Below, one piece after another: positions 1 through 5,186 of a DNA stretch of 5,428 nucleotides (position 1 is its first letter; the number at the start of each line of letters is the position of its first letter). Source of the DNA: Xanthobacteraceae bacterium. Its GTDB lineage: Bacteria; Pseudomonadota; Alphaproteobacteria; Rhizobiales; Xanthobacteraceae. The notes beneath the pieces were generated by a model that was not told where the DNA came from, ran no database searches, and was given only the letters and a program-made list of their open reading frames with translations. The stretch lies in assembly GCA_030648135.1 (NCBI GenBank), contig JAUSIF010000294.1, positions 1 to 5,428 on the forward strand. The letters run 5' to 3'. A program made the position numbers and the translations under genes.

Positions 1-371
1 GTGGCCACGCTCTGCGCCTCGCAGCCGGCTTTGGTCATGGTGACCGCGTCGGGCGGAAGCACGGCATCGGCGCCTTTGGGCATCGCCTCGCCTACCTCGA
101 CCCAGGCGGGCGTTGCGAGCGGCACCGGCGCATAGGGACCGGCGTCGGATACCCGGTCGGCGGCGACCGCCCAGCCGTCGCGCAAGGCGATCGCGGTTGC
201 CGGAAAGGCTGTTGCAAGCGCGATATCGGCGGCAAGTATACGGCCCGTGGCCCGATCGAGCTCGATCTCACCCGCCGCCACCGGGGCCGCGAGGGCGTCG
301 ATGCGGGCGAAGACCTCGCCCAAGGGCGCAAGCTTCGATATGCGTTGCAGGGCCTCGGTCGGCGGGCTCAT
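1..371 (-). CDS. MoeA-like molybdopterin-binding protein, N-terminal part (3' end cut off by window edge)
   Basis: Reading the minus strand from the ATG at 371-369 gives 123 open codons that leave the window at base 1. The protein begins MSPPTEALQR. It resembles the N-terminal region of MoeA, which inserts molybdate into adenylated molybdopterin in the cytoplasm. Supporting matches are ATGRILAADI (residues 41-50, like the family's GRxLAxD), LRDGWAV (63-69, in place of the usual AMDGYAV and keeping the Asp-Gly pair), and VGEAMPKGADAVLPPDAV (93-110, like the family's TGAPxPxGADAVV segment). The motifs are looser than in true MoeA, so a MoeA-related paralogue is as likely as the housekeeping enzyme. 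AAGGAG lies just 2 bases before this ATG, which is short spacing. An in-frame ATG at 449-447 would add 26 residues unlike the family and would overlap the divergent tusA start. The partner tusA gene supports a cofactor or sulfur-transfer setting. The MoeA-family call is fairly safe; the exact role is not. Confidence 0.7.
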   Translation of the reverse strand, partial: MSPPTEALQRISKLAPLGEVFARIDALAAPVAAGEIELDRATGRILAADIALATAFPATAIALRDGWAVAADRVSDAGPYAPVPLATPAWVEVGEAMPKGADAVLPPDAVTMTKAGCEAQSVA

Positions 372-447
372 GGCTCCTTGTCTAGCCGAAGCGCCCGCGT
401 CCCGGTAGCGAGGGCCGGTCAGTGCCAATTCTGCTATATCGGCGGCC
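372..447. promoter_or_regulatory. Divergent intergenic region between moeA-like gene and tusA
   Basis: These 76 bases must carry the promoters for both divergent genes unless a promoter lies inside a gene. On the plus strand, TATATC at 435-440 resembles a -10 box and ends only 7 bases before the tusA ATG. No convincing -35 box sits 16-18 bases upstream of it, and no SD sequence is visible before the ATG. On the minus strand, TTGGCA (complement of 424-429) is a weak -35 candidate without a good -10 partner. I see no clear operator palindrome. The regulatory role is inferred from gene orientation; the individual boxes are weak. Confidence 0.4.
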
Positions 448-672
448 ATGGCCGAGACCCTGCTCGATTTGCGCGGGCTCAAATGCCCCCTGCCCGCGCT
501 CAAGACCAAGAAGGCGCTGTCGCGGATGGCGGCGGGCGAGGAGCTCGTGGTCGAATGCACCGATCCGCTGGCGGGGGTCGATATCCCGAACCTCTTGCGC
601 GAAACCGGCGACGCGCTGCTCGATGCCAATAAACGCTCAAACCTGCTCGTGTTCCGTATCCGGAAAAAATAG
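448..672 (+). CDS. tusA: TusA-family sulfurtransferase (sulfur carrier)
   Basis: This is a 74-residue protein of normal length for the TusA/SirA/YeeD family, small cytosolic carriers that pass persulfide sulfur to partners in tRNA thiolation, molybdenum-cofactor enzyme maturation or sulfur oxidation. The family signature is intact: DLRGLKCPLPALKTKKAL (residues 7-24) contains the CPxP motif with the sulfur-accepting Cys13, Pro14 and Pro16. It is followed by the conserved acidic segment CTDPLAGVDIPNLL (37-50) and a final beta strand NLLVFRIRKK. The start at 448 places the motif at the usual distance from the N-terminus; no SD sequence precedes it. It diverges from a MoeA-like gene, which fits a link to molybdenum-cofactor chemistry. 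It is followed after 22 bases by the amidohydrolase gene, probably in one transcript. Which TusA subgroup it belongs to cannot be told from the sequence alone, so the gene symbol denotes the family. Confidence 0.88.
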   Translation: MAETLLDLRGLKCPLPALKTKKALSRMAAGEELVVECTDPLAGVDIPNLLRETGDALLDANKRSNLLVFRIRKK

Positions 673-681
673 AAACGTCAT

Positions 682-687
682 GGGGAG
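682..687 (+). promoter_or_regulatory. Ribosome binding site favouring the GTG start of the amidohydrolase
   Basis: GGGGAG stands 7 bases before the GTG at 695, a near-ideal SD arrangement. It lies just inside the alternative ATG start at 680, which itself has only a distant, A-rich GGAA upstream. This is the reason the GTG start was preferred, although start codon type alone would favour the ATG. Confidence 0.5.
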
Positions 688-694
688 TATCGTC

Positions 695-1540
695 GTGAGG
701 AAATCGTTTCCGATCTGTCTCGGCGCCACGTTGATCTGTGCACTCGCCGTCATAACCGCGCCCGCACAGGAGCGCATGCCGATTTTCGACGCGCATCTGC
801 ACTACAATTGGGAGCCGACGCCATTTTATCCGCTGGAGAAAGTGCTGGAAATCTTCCGCAAGAACGGCGTCAGCGGAATTCTGGCGACCAGCCGCCCGAA
901 TACCGGCACCCATGCGCTGGTCGATGCGAAGCCAAAAGACATCTGGGTGGTGCCCTTCATCCGCCCCTATCGCACGCGTTCCGACATCCCGACCTGGTTC
1001 AACGATCCCGCGATCTACGACCTCGTGCTCGACGAATACAAGCGCGGCTATTACCGCGGCATCGGCGAATTCCATATCTACGGCAAGTCGGCCTCGAGCG
1101 AGATCGCAGGCAAGATCGTCCGTTTCGCGGTGGAGCACGACCTTTATCTGCACGCCCATTGCGACGACGAGGCGCTCGAGCTTTTGTTCGCGCACGACAA
1201 ACGCGCCAAGATCATCTGGGCGCATACCGGCTTCTCGACCTCGCCCGAGCGCGTGAAGGAGTTGTTCGAGAAATATCCGGCGCTATGGGGCGAGCTCTCC
1301 TACCGCAGCGGCATCACCGATTCCGGCGGCAAGCTCACGGACGCATGGAAGGACCTGTTCGCGCGCCACGCCGACCGCTTCCTGCTCGGCTCCGACACCT
1401 GGATCAACGAGCGCTGGTTCGGCTACGATAACATCATGCGCGAATATCGCGGCTGGCTCGCGCAGCTTCCGCCGGATCAGGCCCGGCGCGTCGCCCATGC
1501 CAATGCCGAGCGCCTGTTCGGCCCGCGCAAGACGGATTGA
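695..1540 (+). CDS. Exported amidohydrolase-family (amidohydrolase 2 type) metal-dependent hydrolase
   Basis: The protein has 281 residues from the GTG at 695 (286 from an in-frame ATG at 680). The first 24 residues form a Sec signal peptide: basic MRK, hydrophobic core FPICLGATLICALAVITA, and an A-P-A cleavage site before Gln25, so the mature enzyme should be periplasmic. The mature part looks like an amidohydrolase TIM barrel. Putative metal ligands are H34xH36 in FDAHLHYN (strand 1), His153/His155 in LYLHAHCDDEAL, His177 in IIWAHTGFS, and Asp234 in FLLGSDTW (strand 8). The family hydrolyses or decarboxylates small cyclic, lactone or carboxylate substrates; this member's substrate is unknown. 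It lies between tusA and the aldolase gene, whose ATG begins 8 bases after this stop, so coupled expression is likely. An internal ATG at 776 with AGGAG 3 bases upstream could yield a cytosolic form starting MPIFDAHLH. The family call is strong, export likely, and function open. Confidence 0.85.
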   Translation: MRKSFPICLGATLICALAVITAPAQERMPIFDAHLHYNWEPTPFYPLEKVLEIFRKNGVSGILATSRPNTGTHALVDAKPKDIWVVPFIRPYRTRSDIPTWFNDPAIYDLVLDEYKRGYYRGIGEFHIYGKSASSEIAGKIVRFAVEHDLYLHAHCDDEALELLFAHDKRAKIIWAHTGFSTSPERVKELFEKYPALWGELSYRSGITDSGGKLTDAWKDLFARHADRFLLGSDTWINERWFGYDNIMREYRGWLAQLPPDQARRVAHANAERLFGPRKTD

Positions 1541-1543
1541 GGA
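1539..1543 (+). promoter_or_regulatory. Ribosome binding site of the DapA-like gene
   Basis: GAGGA lies 5 bases before the ATG at 1549 and overlaps the TGA stop (1538-1540) of the preceding gene. This decides for ATG 1549 over an in-frame TTG at 1537 and suggests translational coupling with the amidohydrolase. Confidence 0.65.
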
Positions 1544-1548
1544 AACCC

Positions 1549-2484
1549 ATGCTCGACAAGAGACAAGCGCCCGCCGGAGCGAAAAGCGCGCAATCGGCCA
1601 AAGTCTCTGGCATCTGGCCGCCGGTCACGACACCCTTCCGCGCCGACCTCACGGTCGATTTCGACCGCTATATCGCCCATTGCCGAAAATTGCTCGCCGA
1701 CGGCGCCCATGGGCTCGCCGTGCTCGGCACCACCAGCGAGGCAAACTCGCTCGATCTTGGCGAGCGCGAGACCCTGCTCGAACGGGTGGTGGCGGCGGGC
1801 ATTCCGGGCGGCCAGCTTCTGCCCGGAACCGGAGCGCCTTCCATCGGCGACGCGGCGCGGCTCACCCGCCACGCGGTAGGGCTTGGAGTGCGCGGCGTGC
1901 TGTTGCTGCCGCCTTACTATTATAAAGGCGTGTCGGACGAGGGCCTCTTTGCCTTCGCTTCCGAAGTGATCGGCCGGGTGGGCGACCAACGCCTCGCGCT
2001 CTATCTCTACAATTTTCCGCAAATGACCACGCTCGTCTGGTCGCCCGATCTGGTCGGCCGGCTGATCAAGGCCTTCCCCGACACCGTGGTCGGCCTCAAG
2101 GATTCCTCCGGTGACGTCGCCTATATGGAGACGCTGCTCTCGCGCTATCCGGGCTTCGCGGTGTTTCCGTCGAGCGAGGCGCTACTGCTCTCGGCGATGA
2201 AGAAGGGCGCCGCCGGCTGCATCTCGGCCACCGCCAATACCCATGTCGCCAATATCCGCCGCCTCTATGACGGCTGGCAGGGACCGGAGGCCGAGGCCCT
2301 GCACAAGACCGCCGCCGCCGCGCGCGCCGTGGTGCAGCCCTATGGCTGGATTCCGGCGGTGAAGGCGATCCTTTCGGCGCGCGAGGGCAAGCCCGACTGG
2401 ATGCGCGTGCGCCCGCCGCTCGTTGCACTCGACGAGAAAAAAAAGGCGGAGCTGATGCAGGCACTCGCCCCGCTCGGAGGCTAG
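1549..2484 (+). CDS. DapA / N-acetylneuraminate-lyase superfamily aldolase (class I Schiff-base lyase)
   Basis: This is a 311-residue cytosolic (beta/alpha)8-barrel enzyme, close to the usual 290-310 residues, with an N-terminal tail of about 20 residues rich in Lys, Gln and Ala. Family landmarks are WPPVTTPF (23-30), GTTSE (60-64, the carboxylate-binding turn, GTTGE in DapA), PPYYYKG (121-127), Tyr154 in YLYNFP (proton relay) and Lys184 in VGLKDSSGD (Schiff-base lysine). Members condense or cleave pyruvate-type keto acids with aldehydes. In DapA an Arg five residues after the catalytic Tyr holds the aspartate-semialdehyde carboxylate. Here that place is Met159, which argues against lysine biosynthesis and for a catabolic lyase or dehydratase of unknown substrate. 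It is the last gene of the tusA-amidohydrolase unit and ends 4 bases from the opposing FAH-family stop. An A8 tract at 2437-2444 encodes part of its Lys-rich C-terminus. Superfamily certain; exact reaction unknown. Confidence 0.9.
   Translation: MLDKRQAPAGAKSAQSAKVSGIWPPVTTPFRADLTVDFDRYIAHCRKLLADGAHGLAVLGTTSEANSLDLGERETLLERVVAAGIPGGQLLPGTGAPSIGDAARLTRHAVGLGVRGVLLLPPYYYKGVSDEGLFAFASEVIGRVGDQRLALYLYNFPQMTTLVWSPDLVGRLIKAFPDTVVGLKDSSGDVAYMETLLSRYPGFAVFPSSEALLLSAMKKGAAGCISATANTHVANIRRLYDGWQGPEAEALHKTAAAARAVVQPYGWIPAVKAILSAREGKPDWMRVRPPLVALDEKKKAELMQALAPLGG
2437..2473 (-). terminator. Candidate intrinsic terminator of the minus-strand transporter/FAH unit, inside the aldolase gene
   Basis: Read on the minus strand, a short GC-rich hairpin is followed by eight T's (complement of 2437-2444). 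One pairing joins GGCGAG (2469-2464) to CTCCGCC (2451-2445) with one bulged C, directly abutting the T run. An alternative pairs GCGGGG (2473-2468) with CTCCGC (2451-2446) with one G-U pair. The T run ends 52 bases past the FAH-family stop. The stem is short and the loop is 12-16 bases, so strength is uncertain. The position fits the end of the minus operon. Confidence 0.4.
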
Positions 2485-2488
2485 ACGG

Positions 2489-3361
2489 CTATTTCTCGTC
2501 CTCGATCGGGTTCTTCAATATCCCGATCTTCTCGATCTCGATCTCGATGGTATCGCCGGCCTTCATCCACACCGGCGGCTTGCGCGCATGACCGACGCCA
2601 GCGGGCGTGCCGGTGACAAGCAAGTCGCCGGGATCAAGCGTAATACCTTTGGTAATGTAGACGATGGTTTCAGCGATCGGGAACATCATGTTTGCGGTGT
2701 TGTCCGATTGCATCACGTTGCCGTTGAGCCGGCTCTCGATTTTCAATCCCTTGCCGAGCTCGGGCAGTTCATCGGACGTCACCATCCACGGGCCGATACT
2801 GCCGCTGCTGTCGAAATTCTTGCCGGCGTGCCATTGGGTGGTGTGGCGTTGGAACTCGCGGACCGAGCCCTCGTTGCAGCAGGTGTAGCCGGCAATGCAG
2901 GACGCCGCGTTGGCGAGCGTCATGTGCTTGGCGCGCGTTCCGATGACGGCAACCAGCTCGGCCTCGTAGTCGAGCTGCTCGGAGACGCGCGGCCGGATCA
3001 GCGGTGCCAGATGCGGCACGAACGAATTGAGCCCGCGCATGAATAGCGTCGGATACTTCGGGATGTTGTCCCGCTGCGGCCCTTCTTTCGCATGCTCGAG
3101 ATAATTCAAGCCGAGACAGACGATCTTGCCGGGGTTCGCCACCGGCAACGCGTAGCGCAGACCCTTGAGCGGCCTCAACGCCGAGGCGGGGGCGCGGCGT
3201 GCAAGCTCGGCGATCGGCTTAAGATCGCCGTTGCTTTTAGCGAGCACGTCCTTGAGATCGCTTGGCACGCCGGCATCGATCGCCTGCAGATCGACCACGC
3301 GGTCGCCCTCGACGACGCCAAGCCTCGAGCCTTCCGCCGTTTCGAAACCGACGATCTTCAT
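2489..3361 (-). CDS. Fumarylacetoacetate hydrolase (FAH) family enzyme
   Basis: This is a 290-residue cytosolic enzyme with a small N-terminal domain (about 1-70) and a C-terminal FAH fold. The family cleaves C-C bonds of acylpyruvates or fumarylacetoacetate, or decarboxylates or isomerises related keto acids, using Mg2+ or Mn2+. Seen here are the lid helix GLNYLEHAKE (84-93) with the catalytic pair His90/Glu93, DYEAELVAVIG (131-141) with metal ligands Glu133 and Glu135, Lys181 in KNFDSSGSIGPW, and TGTPAGVG (250-257). The third metal ligand, normally Asp in an NDxS motif, is Glu164 in CCNEGSVRE, a conservative change that may be typical of a subfamily. The length and the KIGILKNPIEDE C-terminus match FAHD/HpcE-like single-domain enzymes. 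It is the last gene of the transporter unit, starting 9 bases after the binding-protein stop without a strong SD, so translational coupling is likely. The link suggests the importer supplies a compound whose breakdown needs this enzyme. Family certain; substrate unknown. Confidence 0.92.
   Translation of the reverse strand: MKIVGFETAEGSRLGVVEGDRVVDLQAIDAGVPSDLKDVLAKSNGDLKPIAELARRAPASALRPLKGLRYALPVANPGKIVCLGLNYLEHAKEGPQRDNIPKYPTLFMRGLNSFVPHLAPLIRPRVSEQLDYEAELVAVIGTRAKHMTLANAASCIAGYTCCNEGSVREFQRHTTQWHAGKNFDSSGSIGPWMVTSDELPELGKGLKIESRLNGNVMQSDNTANMMFPIAETIVYITKGITLDPGDLLVTGTPAGVGHARKPPVWMKAGDTIEIEIEKIGILKNPIEDEK
2504..2528 (+). terminator. Hairpin downstream of the aldolase gene, possible weak terminator of the plus-strand unit
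   Basis: A perfect 7-bp inverted repeat, GATCGGG (2504-2510) and CCCGATC (2522-2528), encloses an 11-base loop. It begins 20 bases after the aldolase stop, within the 3' end of the opposing FAH-family gene. Only TTCT follows it, so it is not a classical intrinsic terminator; it could aid pausing or protect the 3' end. It may also be chance within coding sequence. Confidence 0.25.
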
Positions 3362-3370
3362 GGCCGTGAC

Positions 3371-4351
3371 TTAGGACCACATGCCGCCGAGGCTCCTGTC
3401 GAGGACATATTTGGTCGCGGGCGGCGCCGGCGAATTGATCAGGCCGTCCGCCGCCATGTCCTTGAGCGCGGTGTTCAGGCCCGCGAGCTCGATCTCGCCG
3501 GTGCGCGAATAGATCTTCAGATCGACGAAATACTCGGCATAGACCTTCTCAACGATGTCTTTTCCACGCTTGGTGACCTTCATCAGGATGGCGAGCGCTT
3601 CCGCCTTGTTGGCCGGATTCCACAGCCAGTCGTGCGCCTTGCGGATCGCCTGCGCGGCGCGCTTGCCGCTTCCGTCCTTCGCCGCCCATTCCTTGTTCAC
3701 CACATAGAGTATGGGCGGATGGGCGCGCAGAGCTCCGTAGCGCGCGAGCGCCGGGAAACCTTCCTTGATCGCAAGCTCGGCCGAAGGCTGGAACAGGATG
3801 GTGGCCGCGATCGATCCGCTCTTCAGCGCGGCGACCTTCTGCGGCGACACACCCACCACCTTGTAATCGTAGTCGCCCTTCTTGAGTCCGGCTTTCTCCA
3901 AGAGCTGCGTCGTCAACCAGACTTCGCCGTTGCGTACCGCCGATACGCCGATGACCTTGCCCTTGAGATCGGCGATGCTCTTGATGTCGGGCAGCGCGTT
4001 GAGCGCCCAGTCGGCGCGATTCATCGGAGCCGCCATCGCGCCCAACACGGTGCCGCCTTTCTCGACCGCGGCGACGAAGGTCTCGGGTTGTCCGACCGCG
4101 ATCTGGTAGGAGCCGATGATCGCCTGCTGGATCGAGTGCGGCGAGGATTGAACCACCGACGTCTCGGGCTCGAACCCGGCCTCGCGGAAGAAGCCTTTCT
4201 CGATGGCGACGTCGATATCCCAGTAGATCGAGTTGCCCGGCACGAAGCCGATCACGATCTTTTGCGCACCCTGCGCGATGGCGGGTCGCGCAACGGCTGC
4301 GGTAGCAGCGGCTGCGGCTGTGGTCATGAAGCTGCGGCGCGTCAGAGCCAT
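3371..4351 (-). CDS. ABC transporter periplasmic substrate-binding protein, NMT1/THI5 (SsuA/TauA)-like, Tat-exported
   Basis: This 326-residue protein is the solute receptor of a NitT/TauT-type importer. Its N-terminus has a twin-arginine signal (TRRSFMT, Arg5-Arg6), an Ala-rich hydrophobic stretch, and an A-I-A site before Gln27, so it should fold before export to the periplasm. The mature protein has the class II binding-protein pattern of this family: KIVIGFVPGNSIYWDIDVAIEKGFF-type start (31-55), IADLKGKVIGVS (126-137), a hinge region with LKSGSIAATILFQPS (176-190), and a helical C-terminal lobe. Relatives bind sulfonates, taurine, nitrate, thiamine precursors, phthalate or other anions, so the ligand cannot be read off. 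The start is set by AAGGAG 6 bases upstream. It follows the ATPase gene and precedes the FAH-family gene by 9 bases, making a permease-ATPase-receptor-enzyme operon. The spacer before it carries a 16-bp tandem duplication. Confidence 0.9.
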   Translation of the reverse strand: MALTRRSFMTTAAAAATAAVARPAIAQGAQKIVIGFVPGNSIYWDIDVAIEKGFFREAGFEPETSVVQSSPHSIQQAIIGSYQIAVGQPETFVAAVEKGGTVLGAMAAPMNRADWALNALPDIKSIADLKGKVIGVSAVRNGEVWLTTQLLEKAGLKKGDYDYKVVGVSPQKVAALKSGSIAATILFQPSAELAIKEGFPALARYGALRAHPPILYVVNKEWAAKDGSGKRAAQAIRKAHDWLWNPANKAEALAILMKVTKRGKDIVEKVYAEYFVDLKIYSRTGEIELAGLNTALKDMAADGLINSPAPPATKYVLDRSLGGMWS

Positions 4352-4357
4352 GGGTTT

Positions 4358-4363
4358 CTCCTT
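4358..4363 (-). promoter_or_regulatory. Ribosome binding site of the substrate-binding protein
   Basis: AAGGAG on the minus strand stands 6 bases before the ATG at 4351. Its first three bases belong to the second copy of a 16-bp duplication and its last three to unique flank, so only one of the two repeat copies forms the full SD sequence. Confidence 0.7.
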
Positions 4364-4395
4364 CAGTTCTGCATATCTTCAGTTCTGCATATCTT
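4361..4395. repeat. 16-bp perfect tandem duplication (2.2 copies) at the ATPase stop codon
   Basis: Plus-strand unit CTTCAGTTCTGCATAT occurs at 4361-4376 and again at 4377-4392, followed by a partial CTT. On the coding (minus) strand each copy contains ATGCAGAACTGA, that is the last codons and stop of the ATPase gene. The first copy met by the ribosome already provides the TGA (4381-4379), so the duplication leaves the protein unchanged and lengthens the ATPase-to-receptor spacer from 11 to 27 bases. Confidence 0.95.
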
Positions 4396-5185
4396 GTTCG
4401 AGTCCGTGCGACTCGGCAATCAGGTTCCACACTTCCTCGACAAACCCTTGGAAACGCGGGGTCCGCTTTATGCCGAGCGAGCGCGGGTGCGGCAGGTCGA
4501 CGTCGATGGTGCGCATGAGCCGGCCCGGGCGGGCACTCAAGACCGCGATCCGGTCGGCGAGCAACACGGCCTCGTCGATCTGGTGGGTGATGAAGAGCAC
4601 GGTCTTGCCGGTCTCGGCGACGATGCGGATTAGCTCCTGCTGCATCGCTTCGCGTGTGAGCGCATCGAGGGAGGCGAACGGCTCGTCCATCAACAGAATA
4701 TCCGGATCGACGGCGAAAGCGCGGGCGAGATTGACGCGCTGGCGCATGCCGCCGGAAAGCTCGTGCGGATAATGGCCCTCGAAGCCCTTGAGACCCACGA
4801 GCGAGATGATGTCGCGCGCATAGGGCTCGAATTCCGACCGCGGCTTCCGCTTCAGCTCGGGTCCGAAGGTGACGTTCTGCAGCACCGTGCGCCACGGAAA
4901 CAGCGAGTCGTGCTGAAACACGAAGCCGCGGTCGGGACCGGGTCCGGTGAGCGGCTTGTCCGACAACAGAATGGTGCCGGTCGAAGGCCGATCCAATCCC
5001 TGCACGATGCGGAGAAACGTGGTTTTGCCACAGCCCGACGGGCCGACGATCACGAAAAATTCGCCGGCGCGGACCTCAAAGCTGATGTCTTCGAGCACCG
5101 CAAGCGAGCCGTCGCGCCGGTGGAAGGTCTTGCCGACCCCCGACACCGAGAGCTTGATTGGCGCGGCCGTGCGGATTTCCGGCAT
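4379..5185 (-). CDS. ABC transporter ATP-binding protein, NitT/TauT (SsuB/TauB)-like
   Basis: This 268-residue cytoplasmic ATPase powers the importer and has the usual family length. Motifs in order are Walker A GPSGCGKT (48-55), Q-loop Gln91 in FVFQHDSLFPW, signature LSGGMRQR (143-150), Walker B ILLMDEP (163-169) with catalytic Glu168, D-loop SLDALTREA (172-180), and H-loop His201 in FITHQIDEA. The DSLFPWRTVLQNV segment is typical of the nitrate/sulfonate/taurine branch. ATG 5185 begins one base after the permease stop (TGA-G-ATG), with GGAGGA 5 bases upstream inside the permease gene, so translation is tightly coupled. A longer in-frame opening upstream of 5185 reads as low-complexity Arg/Ser-rich sequence and is the permease's shadow. 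The C-terminus ends GLEQDMQN at a stop lying in a tandem duplication. Family certain; substrate unknown. Confidence 0.95.
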   Translation of the reverse strand: MPEIRTAAPIKLSVSGVGKTFHRRDGSLAVLEDISFEVRAGEFFVIVGPSGCGKTTFLRIVQGLDRPSTGTILLSDKPLTGPGPDRGFVFQHDSLFPWRTVLQNVTFGPELKRKPRSEFEPYARDIISLVGLKGFEGHYPHELSGGMRQRVNLARAFAVDPDILLMDEPFASLDALTREAMQQELIRIVAETGKTVLFITHQIDEAVLLADRIAVLSARPGRLMRTIDVDLPHPRSLGIKRTPRFQGFVEEVWNLIAESHGLEQDMQN

Positions 5186-5186
5186 C

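Noticed and set aside
113..385. Short plus-strand frames at the left edge, including one of 90 codons
   Set aside because: They are shadows of the minus-strand MoeA-like gene, Arg/Pro-rich and without family resemblance.
422..694. Upstream extension of the amidohydrolase to an ATG at 422
   Set aside because: The extension overlaps tusA in another frame, reads as Arg/Pro/Ser-rich nonsense and would bury the signal peptide about 90 residues inside the protein.
500..1225. A 241-codon minus-strand frame across tusA and the amidohydrolase
   Set aside because: It is antisense to genes carrying CPxP and HxH metal motifs; no domain or RBS supports it.
2531..2548. Three tandem CTCGAT hexamers
   Set aside because: On the coding strand they encode alternating Ile-Glu residues of a beta strand in the FAH-family protein; this is a protein-level pattern, not a DNA element.
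3092..4633. A 513-codon open frame on the plus strand opposite the FAH, receptor and ATPase genes
   Set aside because: It is antisense to three genes with unmistakable family motifs; its translation is Arg/Asp/Leu-rich without domains, as expected of a shadow frame in G/C-rich DNA.
3549..4895. A 448-codon open frame on the minus strand overlapping receptor and ATPase genes
   Set aside because: It is a frame-shifted reading of the same strand through two well-supported genes, Arg/Ala-rich with no recognisable motif.
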